Assembly: GCA_900544765.1 (NCBI GenBank)
Contig: UQWI01000014.1
Span: 14,777-78,776 of the forward strand
Source: an uncultured Eubacteriales bacterium
GTDB taxonomy: Bacteria > Bacillota > Clostridia > Oscillospirales > Oscillospiraceae
Length of the DNA: 64,000 nucleotides
Direction of reading: 5' to 3'
The position numbers and the translations under genes are program-made. Positions 35,298-43,403 of this stretch are shown piece after piece; position 1 is the stretch's first letter; every line of letters starts with the position of its first letter. The notes beneath the pieces were generated by a model. It was not told the origin of the DNA and searched no databases. It saw only the letters and a program-made list of their open reading frames with translations.

Positions 35298-36151
35298 AAC
35301 GTCGCCTTGACCACCCGCTCCACGCCGCGCGTGTCCTTGACGCTTACGGCGTCGTGCATGCCGGACATGCGCATCATGTCCTTGACATCATTGGCCTGCC
35401 CCTCGCCGACCTCGAAGAGCAGCATACCGCCCTGCCTGAGCGAGGACAGCCAGTGCTTGAGTATGGCGCGATAGAAGTCCAGCCCGTCCTCTCCGCCGTC
35501 CAGCGCCCATATGGGCTCGTAGTCGCGGACGGAAGGGTCGAGCGTAAGTATGTCGAAGGTTGCGATATACGGCGGGTTAGAGACAATGAGGTCGAATGTG
35601 CCGCTCATGACGGGCGGGGCCTTCGTCGCGTCGGCGAGCATGTAGCTCATGCGGCCGGACAGACCGTTGCGCGCGACGTTGCGGCGGCTGAGCTCTATTG
35701 CCTCTGGGCTGATGTCCGCGAGTACGACGTGGCACTGCGGCAGCGCGTCGGCGATTGCGCAGCCTATGCAGCCCGTGCCGGAGCACAAATCGAGCACGCG
35801 CGCGTCGCGGCGGTTTTTAGTCAGCCAGTTGATGGCTTCCTCGGCCAACACCTCAGTGTCGACACGCGGTATGAGCACATCGGGCGAGACCTCCATAGGC
35901 AGTCCACGGAACTCCCACACGCCGGTTATATACGCCACGGGCTCGCCCGCGAGGCGTCGGCGGAGCATGTCCCCGACCTTTTTCTCCACCTCGTCGGTGT
36001 CGTAAAGGGCCATGTCGCGCAGCAGCTGGGCCGTCGTCTTGCCCGAGGCGGTTGCAACTATCAGCCTAGCTTCGACGTTAGCGGCCTCGACGCCCGCCGA
36101 GCGCAGGGTGTTCCGCACGGAAATGTATAGTTCGCTGTATGTGCGCGGCAT
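35294..36151 (-). CDS. prmC: Peptide chain release factor N5-glutamine methyltransferase
   Basis: PrmC methylates the GGQ glutamine of release factors RF1 and RF2. The 285-residue protein has the helical N-terminal part (MPRTYSELYISVRNTLRSAG), SAM-binding RVLDLCSGTGCIGCAIADAL, and the catalytic DLIVSNPPYIATFDI (NPPY). The ATG at 36151 is chosen for AAGGAGAGGGGGG just upstream; the open frame reaches 36220 without another site. prfA is not adjacent in this window, though DUF1385 upstream is a common neighbour in clostridia. Confidence 0.95.
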   Translation of the reverse strand: MPRTYSELYISVRNTLRSAGVEAANVEARLIVATASGKTTAQLLRDMALYDTDEVEKKVGDMLRRRLAGEPVAYITGVWEFRGLPMEVSPDVLIPRVDTEVLAEEAINWLTKNRRDARVLDLCSGTGCIGCAIADALPQCHVVLADISPEAIELSRRNVARNGLSGRMSYMLADATKAPPVMSGTFDLIVSNPPYIATFDILTLDPSVRDYEPIWALDGGEDGLDFYRAILKHWLSSLRQGGMLLFEVGEGQANDVKDMMRMSGMHDAVSVKDTRGVERVVKATL

Positions 36152-36194
36152 GATTTCCCCCCTCTCCTTGTCCGCTGCGCGGCTTAAGTGAAAT

Positions 36195-36338
36195 GTCCGC
36201 TTTGCGGACGTGAAATTCAATCTGTTTTTCCGGGGCTTTGCCTCGGCGTCGCGCGCACAACGCGCGCTGAACGAAGTGTTGTCCCATCGGCGTAAGCTGG
36301 GGGCTTTGCTTTGAAAGGCCGCTACGGCCTTTCAAAGC
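36195..36338. repeat. Hairpin-rich spacer between the DUF1385 gene and prmC
   Basis: A short stem GTCCGC-TTT-GCGGAC (36195-36209), a GCGCGC inverted pair (around 36251-36270), and a 14-bp perfect palindrome GCTTTGAAAGGCCG at 36308-36321 with 36325-36338. No T run follows on either strand. These could be REP-like elements or mRNA processing sites. Confidence 0.5.
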
Positions 36339-36342
36339 AGCC

Positions 36343-37293
36343 TTACCAGGCGTCCTTGCCCTTTTCCTCGGGTATTACCAGCTCCATCGCACGGATGGCG
36401 CACTCTATCATGCCGTCGTCGGGCTCATTAGTGGTCAGGCGCTGGAGCTGTTTGCCCGGCCAGGTCACGATGCGCGAGACGATATTCGCGTCGTGGCGGC
36501 CGGCCCAGCGGTTGATTTCGTAGGCCACGGCGACGAGCACGGGCAGGAGCAGTATACGCAGCGCTATGCGCAGCAGCGTGTTGTCCACCTGGATGAGCAG
36601 GCCCACAAAGAGGCCGAGTATGATGACAACGAGTAGGAAGCTCGTGCCGCAGCGCGGGTGGAAGCGGCTCTGCGGGCGCACGTTCTCCACGGTGAGCGGC
36701 AGCCCCTTCTCGTAGCAGAAGATGGTCTTGTGCTCCGCGCCGTGGTATGAGAACAGGCGCTTAATCTCCTTCATATGTGCCACCAACCCCAGATATACGA
36801 GGAAGATGACTATTTTTATCACGCCCTCGATGAGGCTGCGCAGGGTGTAGTGCCCCTCAATGCCGGGGATGAAGCCCGCAATAAGCGTGGGCAGGAGTAT
36901 GAACAGGGCGACGGCCAGCAGTACGCCGAGCACGGCCGCGATGCCGATGACGTACTTTTCAGCCTTCTCGCTGCCCAGCTTTTTCTCAAGCCAGAGGTCG
37001 AACTTGCTGGGCTGCTCCTGTTCCTCCTCGGGCAGCAGGCTGGCGGAATAGGTCAGCGCGCGCATACCCTTGACCATGGAGTCGGCGAAGGTCACGATGC
37101 CGCGCACAAAGGGCCAGCCCAGGATTGGATACTTGTCCTTGGGCAGGTTCAGCGGCTCCACCTTCTCGACTATGCCGTTTTCCGTCCGGCAGACGATGGC
37201 CTGCTTGTCGGGGCCGCGCATCAGGATACCCTCCATCAGCGCCTGGCCGCCTATGGATGTGCGGAAGCAGACGTTGTTGTCGTTCTTTGCCAT
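36343..37293 (-). CDS. DUF1385 family membrane protein
   Basis: A 316-residue member of DUF1385: SIGGQALMEGILMRGPDKQA at the start, VRGIVTFADSMVKGMRALT, a membrane region of two to four helices (about residues 115-180: IAAVLGVLLAVALFILLPTL), then the metal-site-like FSYHGAEHKTIFCYEKGL and HPRCGTSFLLVVIILGLFV. The conserved His/Glu/Cys suggest a metal-dependent membrane enzyme; the reaction is unknown. AAAGGAAAAATCA precedes the ATG. It sits between a two-component system and prmC. Confidence 0.9.
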   Translation of the reverse strand: MAKNDNNVCFRTSIGGQALMEGILMRGPDKQAIVCRTENGIVEKVEPLNLPKDKYPILGWPFVRGIVTFADSMVKGMRALTYSASLLPEEEQEQPSKFDLWLEKKLGSEKAEKYVIGIAAVLGVLLAVALFILLPTLIAGFIPGIEGHYTLRSLIEGVIKIVIFLVYLGLVAHMKEIKRLFSYHGAEHKTIFCYEKGLPLTVENVRPQSRFHPRCGTSFLLVVIILGLFVGLLIQVDNTLLRIALRILLLPVLVAVAYEINRWAGRHDANIVSRIVTWPGKQLQRLTTNEPDDGMIECAIRAMELVIPEEKGKDAW

Positions 37294-37309
37294 TGATTTT
37301 TCCTTTGCT

Positions 37310-38407
37310 TTACTGAGTTTCTATGGGCAGCAGCACTGTTATCAGCGCGCCGCCTGCGGGTGCGTTGTCTACAATGAGCCTACCGGAGTGGCGCGCCACA
37401 ATCTCGTCGCAGACGGCGAGGCCTATGCCGCTGCCGCGCTCCTTGCCCCGGCCCTTGTAGAACCGCTCCTTGACGTGCGGAAGGTCCTCGCGGGCGATGC
37501 CGGGACCGTGGTCGCGCACGGATATCTTGACGTACTCGCCCTGCTGCATGGCGCGTACCTCTATTTTGCGTCCGCCCCGGCCGTATTTCGCCGCGTTGTC
37601 GAGTATGTTCAGCACCACCTGCTTGAGACGGCGCGGGTCGCCGGTGACGAAGGGCAGGCCGCTCTCCGGAGGGGCGTACTCGAGCTCTATGCCGTCGTGG
37701 CGCAGCAGCTCGCTGTATGTAAAGCACACCTCTTCGAGCAGGGAGGCCACGTCTACCTGCTCGAGGTTCAGCGTGAAGCGGCCGTCGCGCATGCGCGTGA
37801 ACTCAAGCAGCTCCTCGACCATGCCGGTGAGCCTGCCCGCCTCGCGGGAGATTATCTCGATGCCGCGGCGGGAGTCGCCCTGGAGCGCCTCGTCGTAGAG
37901 CAGGGTCTCGCTCCAGCCGGTGATGGCCGTGAGCGGGGTGCGCAGCTCGTGCGAGACCGAGGATATGAACTCGTTCTGTACGCGGTCTGCCTTGCCAATC
38001 TTCACGCTCATGTCGTTTATTGCGTCGGTGAGCGCGCCTATCTCGTCGTCGCGCAAACGCTCGGCAAGCGTACCGTAGCTGCCGTCGGCGATGTGCCGCG
38101 CGGTGTCGCCAAGGCCCAGTATGGGGCTCGTCACGCGCTCGCGGAACCAGAGGTTGCTCAGCAGCAGTATCAGTATTGCGGCGGCCGTGAGGACGCAGGC
38201 CCATATTACGCTCCAAAAGAGGGCGCAGAGCAGCGCAAAAAGGACGCAAAGGGCGCAGATGATGCTGACCAGCAGCCAGATGCCCTTCAGCCCACGCAGG
38301 CTCTCGGGGCGGTCCTCGGAGAAGAGCCGCCTTATAAAGCCGGGCTTCTTGTCTCCGGAGGCCACCTGCGGCGCGGCCTGTGAAGGCTTGATATTTTTAT
38401 CCTCCAT
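37310..38407 (-). CDS. Sensor histidine kinase
   Basis: A 365-residue HisKA/HATPase_c kinase. A cytosolic Lys/Pro-rich start is followed by two close membrane helices (about residues 45-95, with almost no outer loop), a HAMP domain (LSNLWFRERVTSPILGLGDT), the H-box FISSVSHELRTPLTAITGWS, the N-box LNILDNAAKYG and the G-boxes GPGIAREDLPHVKERFY and ERGSGIGLAVCDEI. With so little outside, it probably senses a membrane or partner-protein signal, as intramembrane-sensing kinases do. The ATG at 38407 lies one base after the regulator's stop. Confidence 0.93.
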   Translation of the reverse strand: MEDKNIKPSQAAPQVASGDKKPGFIRRLFSEDRPESLRGLKGIWLLVSIICALCVLFALLCALFWSVIWACVLTAAAILILLLSNLWFRERVTSPILGLGDTARHIADGSYGTLAERLRDDEIGALTDAINDMSVKIGKADRVQNEFISSVSHELRTPLTAITGWSETLLYDEALQGDSRRGIEIISREAGRLTGMVEELLEFTRMRDGRFTLNLEQVDVASLLEEVCFTYSELLRHDGIELEYAPPESGLPFVTGDPRRLKQVVLNILDNAAKYGRGGRKIEVRAMQQGEYVKISVRDHGPGIAREDLPHVKERFYKGRGKERGSGIGLAVCDEIVARHSGRLIVDNAPAGGALITVLLPIETQ

Positions 38408-38408
38408 G

Positions 38409-39107
38409 TCACGAGCCCCACTTGTAGCCGTAGCCCCAGATGGTGGTGATGTACTCCGGGGCGGTGGGGTTGTCCTCAATCTTTATGCGCAGACGGCGGA
38501 TGTTGACGTCGACTATCTTCAGCTCGCCCTTGTAATCTGCGCCCCAGACGTTCTCGAGTATGTCCTCGCGGGAGAGCGCCTTGCCGGGGTTGGACATGAA
38601 TAGCTTCATGATGGAGAACTCGGTCTGCGTCAGCTTTACGCGCTCGCCGTTCTTGTCCAGAGTGCGGTTGCGCGGGTTGAGCAGGAAGGGCCCGCTCACG
38701 AGCTCCGGCTCTTCCGGCTCTTCGGATGCGCCCATGCGGCGGCAGAGCGCGTCCACGCGGGCGATGAGCTCGGCGGGGGAGAAGGGCTTGGTCACATAGT
38801 CGTCGGCCCCGTTCATGAGCCCGGTGACCTTGTCCATCTCCTGGCCCAGGGCGGTGAGCATGATTATGCCCATCTTGGAGCCGGAGGCGCGTATCCTCCG
38901 GCAGACCTCGAAGCCGTCTATATCCGGGAGCATGACGTCCAGCAGTGCTACGCTTATGTCGGGGTCGGACGAGAGCGCGTTGAGCGCCTCCTCACCCGTC
39001 GCCGCCTCCACCGGCTCGTAGCCGTTGCGGCGCAGATTTATAACGACAAAGCTGCGTATGCCGCTCTCGTCTTCAAGGACAAGTATCTTCTTGCTTATTT
39101 TGCACAC
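38409..39107 (-). CDS. OmpR/PhoB-type response regulator
   Basis: A 232-residue regulator. The receiver has the acidic pair in ILVLEDESGIRSF, phospho-acceptor Asp in VALLDVMLPDIDGFEV, Thr in IIMLTALGQEMD and Lys in YVTKPFSPAELIAR. The C-terminal winged helix has LTQTEFSIMKLFMSNPGKAL, SREDILENVWGADYKGELKI and the end TIWGYGYKWGS. The start is a GTG close to AAGGGG with poor spacing, so the exact first residue is uncertain. It is co-transcribed with the kinase that follows. Confidence 0.93.
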   Translation of the reverse strand: MCKISKKILVLEDESGIRSFVVINLRRNGYEPVEAATGEEALNALSSDPDISVALLDVMLPDIDGFEVCRRIRASGSKMGIIMLTALGQEMDKVTGLMNGADDYVTKPFSPAELIARVDALCRRMGASEEPEEPELVSGPFLLNPRNRTLDKNGERVKLTQTEFSIMKLFMSNPGKALSREDILENVWGADYKGELKIVDVNIRRLRIKIEDNPTAPEYITTIWGYGYKWGS

Positions 39108-39265
39108 GCCCCTTCAACGGTAAGTTTTACTGCACACAATGAGCAGTGTAGCTATTATAACACAAGCTTCGCAAATGTGGTAGCGTTAGATTACTAGATG
39201 TAGTATAATTTAGCCGTCACGAACGCAAATTCGGGAAAATGCACTATCGGAAGGGAGCGGAAGAG

Positions 39266-39847
39266 ATGCACATTTACTTTGCCGGCACACAGGGCTTTGA
39301 CGCCGCGCGGGCCATAGCTCCGGGGCGGGGGCGCTCGGCTGAGAGCGCGGCGGCCTGGTCGCTGCTGCTCTTCGCGCTGCGGCGTGAGCGCGGCCTCGAC
39401 GCGCTGCCCGCCATAGCGCTTGACGCGTCGGGGAAGCCGTATTTTCCCACTGTGTCCGACATATGCTTCTCTCTGAGCCATACGCGCGGCTATGTGCTCT
39501 GTGCGCTTTCATCCGTGCCTGTGGGGGCGGACGTACAGGTCGTGTCAGATAGGGACGCGCGCTTCGCCTCGAGACTGATGAGCGAGCGGGAGCGCGCCGA
39601 GTTTTCGCTGCACGAGCTGTGGTGCCTGCGCGAGGCGGTCTACAAGCTCTGCGGCCGCGGCAGCATGCGCTCCATGCCCTTCAGGCGCGAGGGGGGCGTG
39701 ATAGCGCCGCCCTTTGACGGCGTGGAGTGCCGCCTGTACGCGGACATACCCGGCTGCGCCTGCGCGGCGGCGGCATATGCGGACACATTTCCGGACACGC
39801 TGGTGGAAGTGAGGCCCGACAGGCTGGAAAAAGGCGTTGTTATATAG
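39266..39847 (+). CDS. 4'-phosphopantetheinyl transferase superfamily protein
   Basis: A 193-residue Sfp/AcpT-like enzyme that would load phosphopantetheine onto a carrier protein. Motifs seen: GKPYFPTVSDICFSLSHTRG, the metal-binding VGADVQVVSDRD (where most members have GIDIE) and WCLREAVYKLCG (W-x-x-x-E-A-x-x-K). The Cys-rich C-terminus (GCACAAAAYADTF) is typical of short members. The ATG at 39266 follows GGGAGCGGAAGAG. No carrier-protein synthase gene is nearby, so the target is unknown. The ORF faces away from the two-component system. Confidence 0.8.
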   Translation: MHIYFAGTQGFDAARAIAPGRGRSAESAAAWSLLLFALRRERGLDALPAIALDASGKPYFPTVSDICFSLSHTRGYVLCALSSVPVGADVQVVSDRDARFASRLMSERERAEFSLHELWCLREAVYKLCGRGSMRSMPFRREGGVIAPPFDGVECRLYADIPGCACAAAAYADTFPDTLVEVRPDRLEKGVVI

Positions 39848-39908
39848 CCAATCACTTGATATAATATATGAAGAGCCGCAGCTGCGGCGGGAAATGGGGA
39901 ATGTATAA

Positions 39909-40715
39909 ATGTGGTTCAACCGCGCCGCGCTGAAGGCGGAGGCCAAGGCGTGCATGCGCCAATCGAAAGCCAACCCGTATATAACGGCGCTGGTGTATAT
40001 CCTTATATCGTATATTCTGGCGTTATTGGCAAACCGGCTCGTAATACCGGACAACCTGATATATTTTGCTGAGGACCAATACGGACGCCTGATGGCGTAT
40101 TTTTCGTTTGACGGCCTGGAGTACATCGTCAGCAGGCCGCCGCTGGCATACGTCATATATTTCCTTATAGATATCTCCAGCATGATGCTGGGTGCGGGTA
40201 TGGTCATCTTCGTACTCAACGTGGCCAGACGCGCGGCGAGTTCGGTGGGCAACCTCTTCGACGGCTTCGTGCAGTTTCCGCGCATTTTCCTGCTGTACCT
40301 GGCAGAGGGGCTGTTTATCTTCCTGTGGAGCCTGCTCTTTGTCATCCCGGGCATAATCGCCGCCTACCGCTACAGGCTGGCCATCTACCTGCTGCTGGAG
40401 CATCCGGAAATGGGAGTCATGGCCTGCATACGCGAGAGCAAGCGGCTCATGGCCGGGCGAAAGGGCGAGCTCTTTGTGCTGGATCTGTCCTTCCTCGGCT
40501 GGAGCCTGCTGGAGATTATACCGTATGTGGGGATGGCGGTGAGCGTCTACGTCACCCCGTACAGGGGCGTCACTATGGCGGGCTTCTACCTCGCTGTGAC
40601 CGGCGTGGACTCCAGGCACGACCCCGGCGGGCGCTACGGCCGCGAGTACGAGCGCGAGCAGCGCTATGAGGAGCAGCACCGCCGTGGACGCGGCGACGGC
40701 CCCTGGGACAATTGA
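39909..40715 (+). CDS. DUF975 family integral membrane protein
   Basis: A 268-residue protein with about five membrane helices (ITALVYILISYILALLANRL, YVIYFLIDISSMMLGAGMVI, IFLLYLAEGLFIFLWSLLFV and LDLSFLGWSLLEIIPYVGMA) and the DUF975 pattern VIPGIIAAYRYRLAIYLLLE followed by CIRESKRLMAGRKGELFVLD. The C-terminus is a charged Arg/Glu/Tyr-rich tail (REYEREQRYEEQHRRGRGDG) in the cytosol. Function of the family is unknown. GGGGAATGTATAA precedes the ATG. Confidence 0.9.
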   Translation: MWFNRAALKAEAKACMRQSKANPYITALVYILISYILALLANRLVIPDNLIYFAEDQYGRLMAYFSFDGLEYIVSRPPLAYVIYFLIDISSMMLGAGMVIFVLNVARRAASSVGNLFDGFVQFPRIFLLYLAEGLFIFLWSLLFVIPGIIAAYRYRLAIYLLLEHPEMGVMACIRESKRLMAGRKGELFVLDLSFLGWSLLEIIPYVGMAVSVYVTPYRGVTMAGFYLAVTGVDSRHDPGGRYGREYEREQRYEEQHRRGRGDGPWDN

Positions 40716-40791
40716 AGGAAAATTTGAGTCATACTTCCGGATTGCGGCGCATATAATTAATGTATGCTGTTTCTTTCGGAGGTGACTTGAA

Positions 40792-40854
40792 ATGGATCGG
40801 GACATCGACGATCTCATATTTGGCAGTACCGGCGCCGAAGAGAGCGACCGGTAA
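40792..40854 (+). CDS. Possible 20-residue peptide with strong ribosome site
   Basis: GGAGGT lies exactly eight bases before an ATG encoding MDRDIDDLIFGSTGAEESDR, an acidic peptide. A TATAAT sequence (40753-40758) lies upstream with a weak -35, and a strong terminator follows at 40923, so this is a self-contained transcription unit of about 190 bases. Reading past the TAA in the same frame gives about 30 more hydrophilic codons before a TGA, so it could also be the head of a damaged gene. Function unknown. Confidence 0.4.
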   Translation: MDRDIDDLIFGSTGAEESDR

Positions 40855-40922
40855 AGGCAAAAAGAAAAGGCCCATTGGGGCGAGACGCACAAGGACAACC
40901 CAAAATACCGTTTCAGAGCACA

Positions 40923-40960
40923 AAAAACGTCCATCACAGAACTCTGTGATGGACGTTTTT
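40923..40960 (+). terminator. Strong terminator hairpin
   Basis: AAAAACGTCCATCACAGA paired with its exact complement (18 bp) and ending in five Ts. It marks the end of the ordinary GC-rich chromosome; sequence beyond is AT-rich and decayed. Confidence 0.85.
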
Positions 40961-41124
40961 CCACTCGAGCGCAAATATCAATATGAGGTCTTAAAGGAAT
41001 GCTTTAATCCTTCTGCCTATCTGAATATGAGAATAAGTGTACCTCAGATATTTGAAAAGTCACGCTTTCATTACATAATCACTTTTAGCAACACTGTATC
41101 CAAGTGTGGAGGTGGAGCGCTATT

Positions 41125-41319
41125 ATGGCTGACAGCTATAAAAAGCTGTTTCACTTGTTGATAGAGCGCAATATGACGACTTCTCAGTTTCAAAAGCAAG
41201 CCAGGTTTTCAGCAAATATCATCGCCCATCTCAAACACAACGGTGCGGTTTTTGGGGATGCTATTGAATGTCTTTCTGCATATCCCTTGTACGCATGGTT
41301 GGTTGCCGCACATACATAG
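41125..41319 (+). CDS. Small XRE-like DNA-binding protein, probably truncated
   Basis: A 64-residue frame after GGAGGTGGAGCGC. MADSYKKLFHLLIERNMTTS then QFQKQARFSANIIAHLKHNG matches the layout of the short XRE regulators common in clostridia (L..LLI.K.M...QL...A..S...I..L..N). The usual end (a recognition-helix follow-up with ICKALxC and DI) is missing: the frame ends in SAYPLYAWLVAAHT, probably after a frameshift. Base composition is much more AT-rich than the neighbours, which suggests transfer. It lies next to a symporter pseudogene. Confidence 0.45.
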   Translation: MADSYKKLFHLLIERNMTTSQFQKQARFSANIIAHLKHNGAVFGDAIECLSAYPLYAWLVAAHT

Positions 41320-41377
41320 AAGAAAGTGACGATTGTTCCTATAACGCATGCAGCAATGAGCAGCCAAATATTAGCGA

Positions 41378-41983
41378 TTACATCCTCAATGCGATGGCCA
41401 TAATGCCGACGGCTATCATGGCGTCAAACATGGTGCCGCTGATGCGGCCCATCAGGTGGTTGTTGGTGTAGCAGCGCTTTATCACGTCTTTTTTCTTCAG
41501 TGCCGACACGACGGCCTTGATTGTAAGAGCCGCCACCAATACCCAGAGGAAGTTGAGGCCCCAGGCCAAATCCCCGCTCGCCTGCACGGGTACGGCGGCC
41601 GGCAGAAGCATTATGCCGTAGGCGCCGGCAAGTCGGCGCCGCCGGTTAAACCGTAGTTCGTTTCCAAGCTGCTGCCTAAACTCAGGGCGCTGCCGGTGTT
41701 TTGACCAAAGCCCATAGGCGAAATAAGCCACTCCGCGTAGAACGAGCTTCCGGCCTAGAAAAATGCTATCGAGATGACAAGCCCAATGAGGGCCTGTATC
41801 AGATAGCCTACGGCCATGATTGCGCCGGATTATTCTGCCTTGACAGTGGAGACCTTCTTTTTCCTTGGCCATCTTGAGCGCCATTGCTGCAAAATCCAGG
41901 ACGAGGCAGTGGTAAATTACAATCTCCATGGTGCTGTTTTCTGCCAGCGGGGTTAACAACGGTATTTGCTTGAGGATAAGCAC
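41378..41983 (-). pseudogene. Remnant of a GltS-type sodium/glutamate symporter
   Basis: Pieces of one transporter appear in different frames. The start MEIVIYHCLVLDFAAMAL (from 41929) and the end AWGLNFLWVLVAALTIKAVV followed by NNHLMGRISGTMFDAMIAVG are in one frame. The middle part (LIQALIGLVISIAF, then FYAEWLISPMGFGQNTGSAL and SLGSSLETNYGLTGGADL) is in another, with stop codons. The GFGQ...GSALSLGSSLE block and the final MGR..GTMFD match the GltS family. Large internal segments are missing, so no working transporter is made. Confidence 0.65.
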
Positions 41984-42128
41984 CAGAAAACCGCCTGTTA
42001 TCGCAGCGGAAATGTATAATTATGTTCAATGTGTGGTTATGCTGACGAAAAATGTCGAATTTGCTTGAAATAGCCACGTGGATGAATTATTATTAATACT
42101 CAGAAATGTAATAATGGGGGATATGCCG

Positions 42129-43403
42129 GTGAAAAAGAAAAGCATTTTACTGCTGTGTGCCATACTGGCAGTTGTACTTGTATGTGGAGCGTGGGGTGAT
42201 GGACTGTTTACACGTGTGACGGTCACGCTGTCAGTGGGGGACGAGACGCGCACTCTTCACGCCCAGCCGGGCGATGTGCTAAATGTGGATGAGCTGGCCT
42301 CACTTGCTATGGAAGGTGAACGCATTGTGGCCTGGCTCTCTCCTTCGGGTCAGACTGCCGACCTCAGTGAGCCGGTCGAATATAACGCATCATACACAGC
42401 GCTTGTAGCTCCGGCGCTGGCTGAGGAGATGGAGCCATGGCTCTCCCCGGATGAGAACGGGCTTGTCCACCCCAATGCACTGGTGAGCGGCGAGGAGGTA
42501 GCCGATGGTATTTCGGCCCTGTTTGCAGATTATGAGCCGGATGGGATGGACGAGCTGGAGACTGTGAGCGAGAGCGAGCTTTTCGAGGTGTTGTACGGCC
42601 TGTTCGCACCTGAGCTGCTGGAGAGCCTGAGCGGTACAGAGCCCATGACGCGCATCGAGTGCGCCCAGGTGCTCTATCCGCTCTACATGAACTCGCTCTA
42701 TGGCGATTCCTGGGGTTACGACACTGAATATCGTGTCGTTGCCGCCGACCTCGACCCGCTGCGCGACGGAGCTGACGCCATGGCCGAGTGCGTAGATGAG
42801 AGCGGGGCCGTGCACTACGAAGAGGGCCTCGTGAACTTAGACGGTTATCTATACCGCGCAGACGATGCGGGACTCTTCTACATGGACGAGACTGTGGATG
42901 GCCTGTATTACGGCCCTGACGGGCGTTACACCTCAGGCAGCGCCGAGCTCGATGCGCTGGTAGCCGATGCGCTTGCACCCATATGTGATGAGTATGAGAC
43001 CCGCGAGGAGATGCTGCGTGCGGCATATTTGTATGTGCGCGACGATTTCACCTACCTGCGCCGCAACTATTACTCCGTGGGCGACGATGGCTGGCAGATA
43101 GACGAGGCTGTGACCATGCTCAGCACTTCGCGCGGAAACTGCTATAACTACGCCGCGGCGTTCTGGGCACTTGCTCGCGGCCTGGGCTACGATGCCACGG
43201 CAGTGGCCGGTGCCGTCGGCTGGGACCGTGACCCGCATGGCTGGGTTATAATGTACGACGCCGAGGGCGAGAGAATTACTTACGACGTGGAGCTCGAGAT
43301 GGCCTACCGCTATCAGCGCGGACGCTATGACGTCGATATGTACGCAATGGGTTCGTGGAAAGCCAACCAGTGGAATTACATCTATGGGGAACAGTTTGGA
43401 TGA
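42129..43403 (+). CDS. Transglutaminase-like domain protein, membrane-anchored
   Basis: A 424-residue protein starting MKKKSILLLCAILAVVLVCG (signal/anchor). An N-terminal beta domain (VTVTLSVGDETRTLHAQPGD) and a helical middle precede a transglutaminase-core fold at about residues 290-400: STSRGNCYNYAAAFWALARG with the nucleophile Cys, DRDPHGWVIMYDAEG with His, and ITYDVELEMAYRY with Asp. Such domains act as transglutaminases or cysteine peptidases outside the cell. The GTG at 42129 is preferred (GGGGG eight bases upstream); ATGs at 42123 and 42114 are alternatives. The next gene overlaps its stop, tying it to the acyltransferase. Confidence 0.82.
   Translation: MKKKSILLLCAILAVVLVCGAWGDGLFTRVTVTLSVGDETRTLHAQPGDVLNVDELASLAMEGERIVAWLSPSGQTADLSEPVEYNASYTALVAPALAEEMEPWLSPDENGLVHPNALVSGEEVADGISALFADYEPDGMDELETVSESELFEVLYGLFAPELLESLSGTEPMTRIECAQVLYPLYMNSLYGDSWGYDTEYRVVAADLDPLRDGADAMAECVDESGAVHYEEGLVNLDGYLYRADDAGLFYMDETVDGLYYGPDGRYTSGSAELDALVADALAPICDEYETREEMLRAAYLYVRDDFTYLRRNYYSVGDDGWQIDEAVTMLSTSRGNCYNYAAAFWALARGLGYDATAVAGAVGWDRDPHGWVIMYDAEGERITYDVELEMAYRYQRGRYDVDMYAMGSWKANQWNYIYGEQFG

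Noticed and set aside
40760-41161. 133-codon frame spanning the small ORF and terminator
   Set aside because: It crosses an 18-bp terminator hairpin and has no ribosome site; the 20-codon ORF in another frame has an ideal one.
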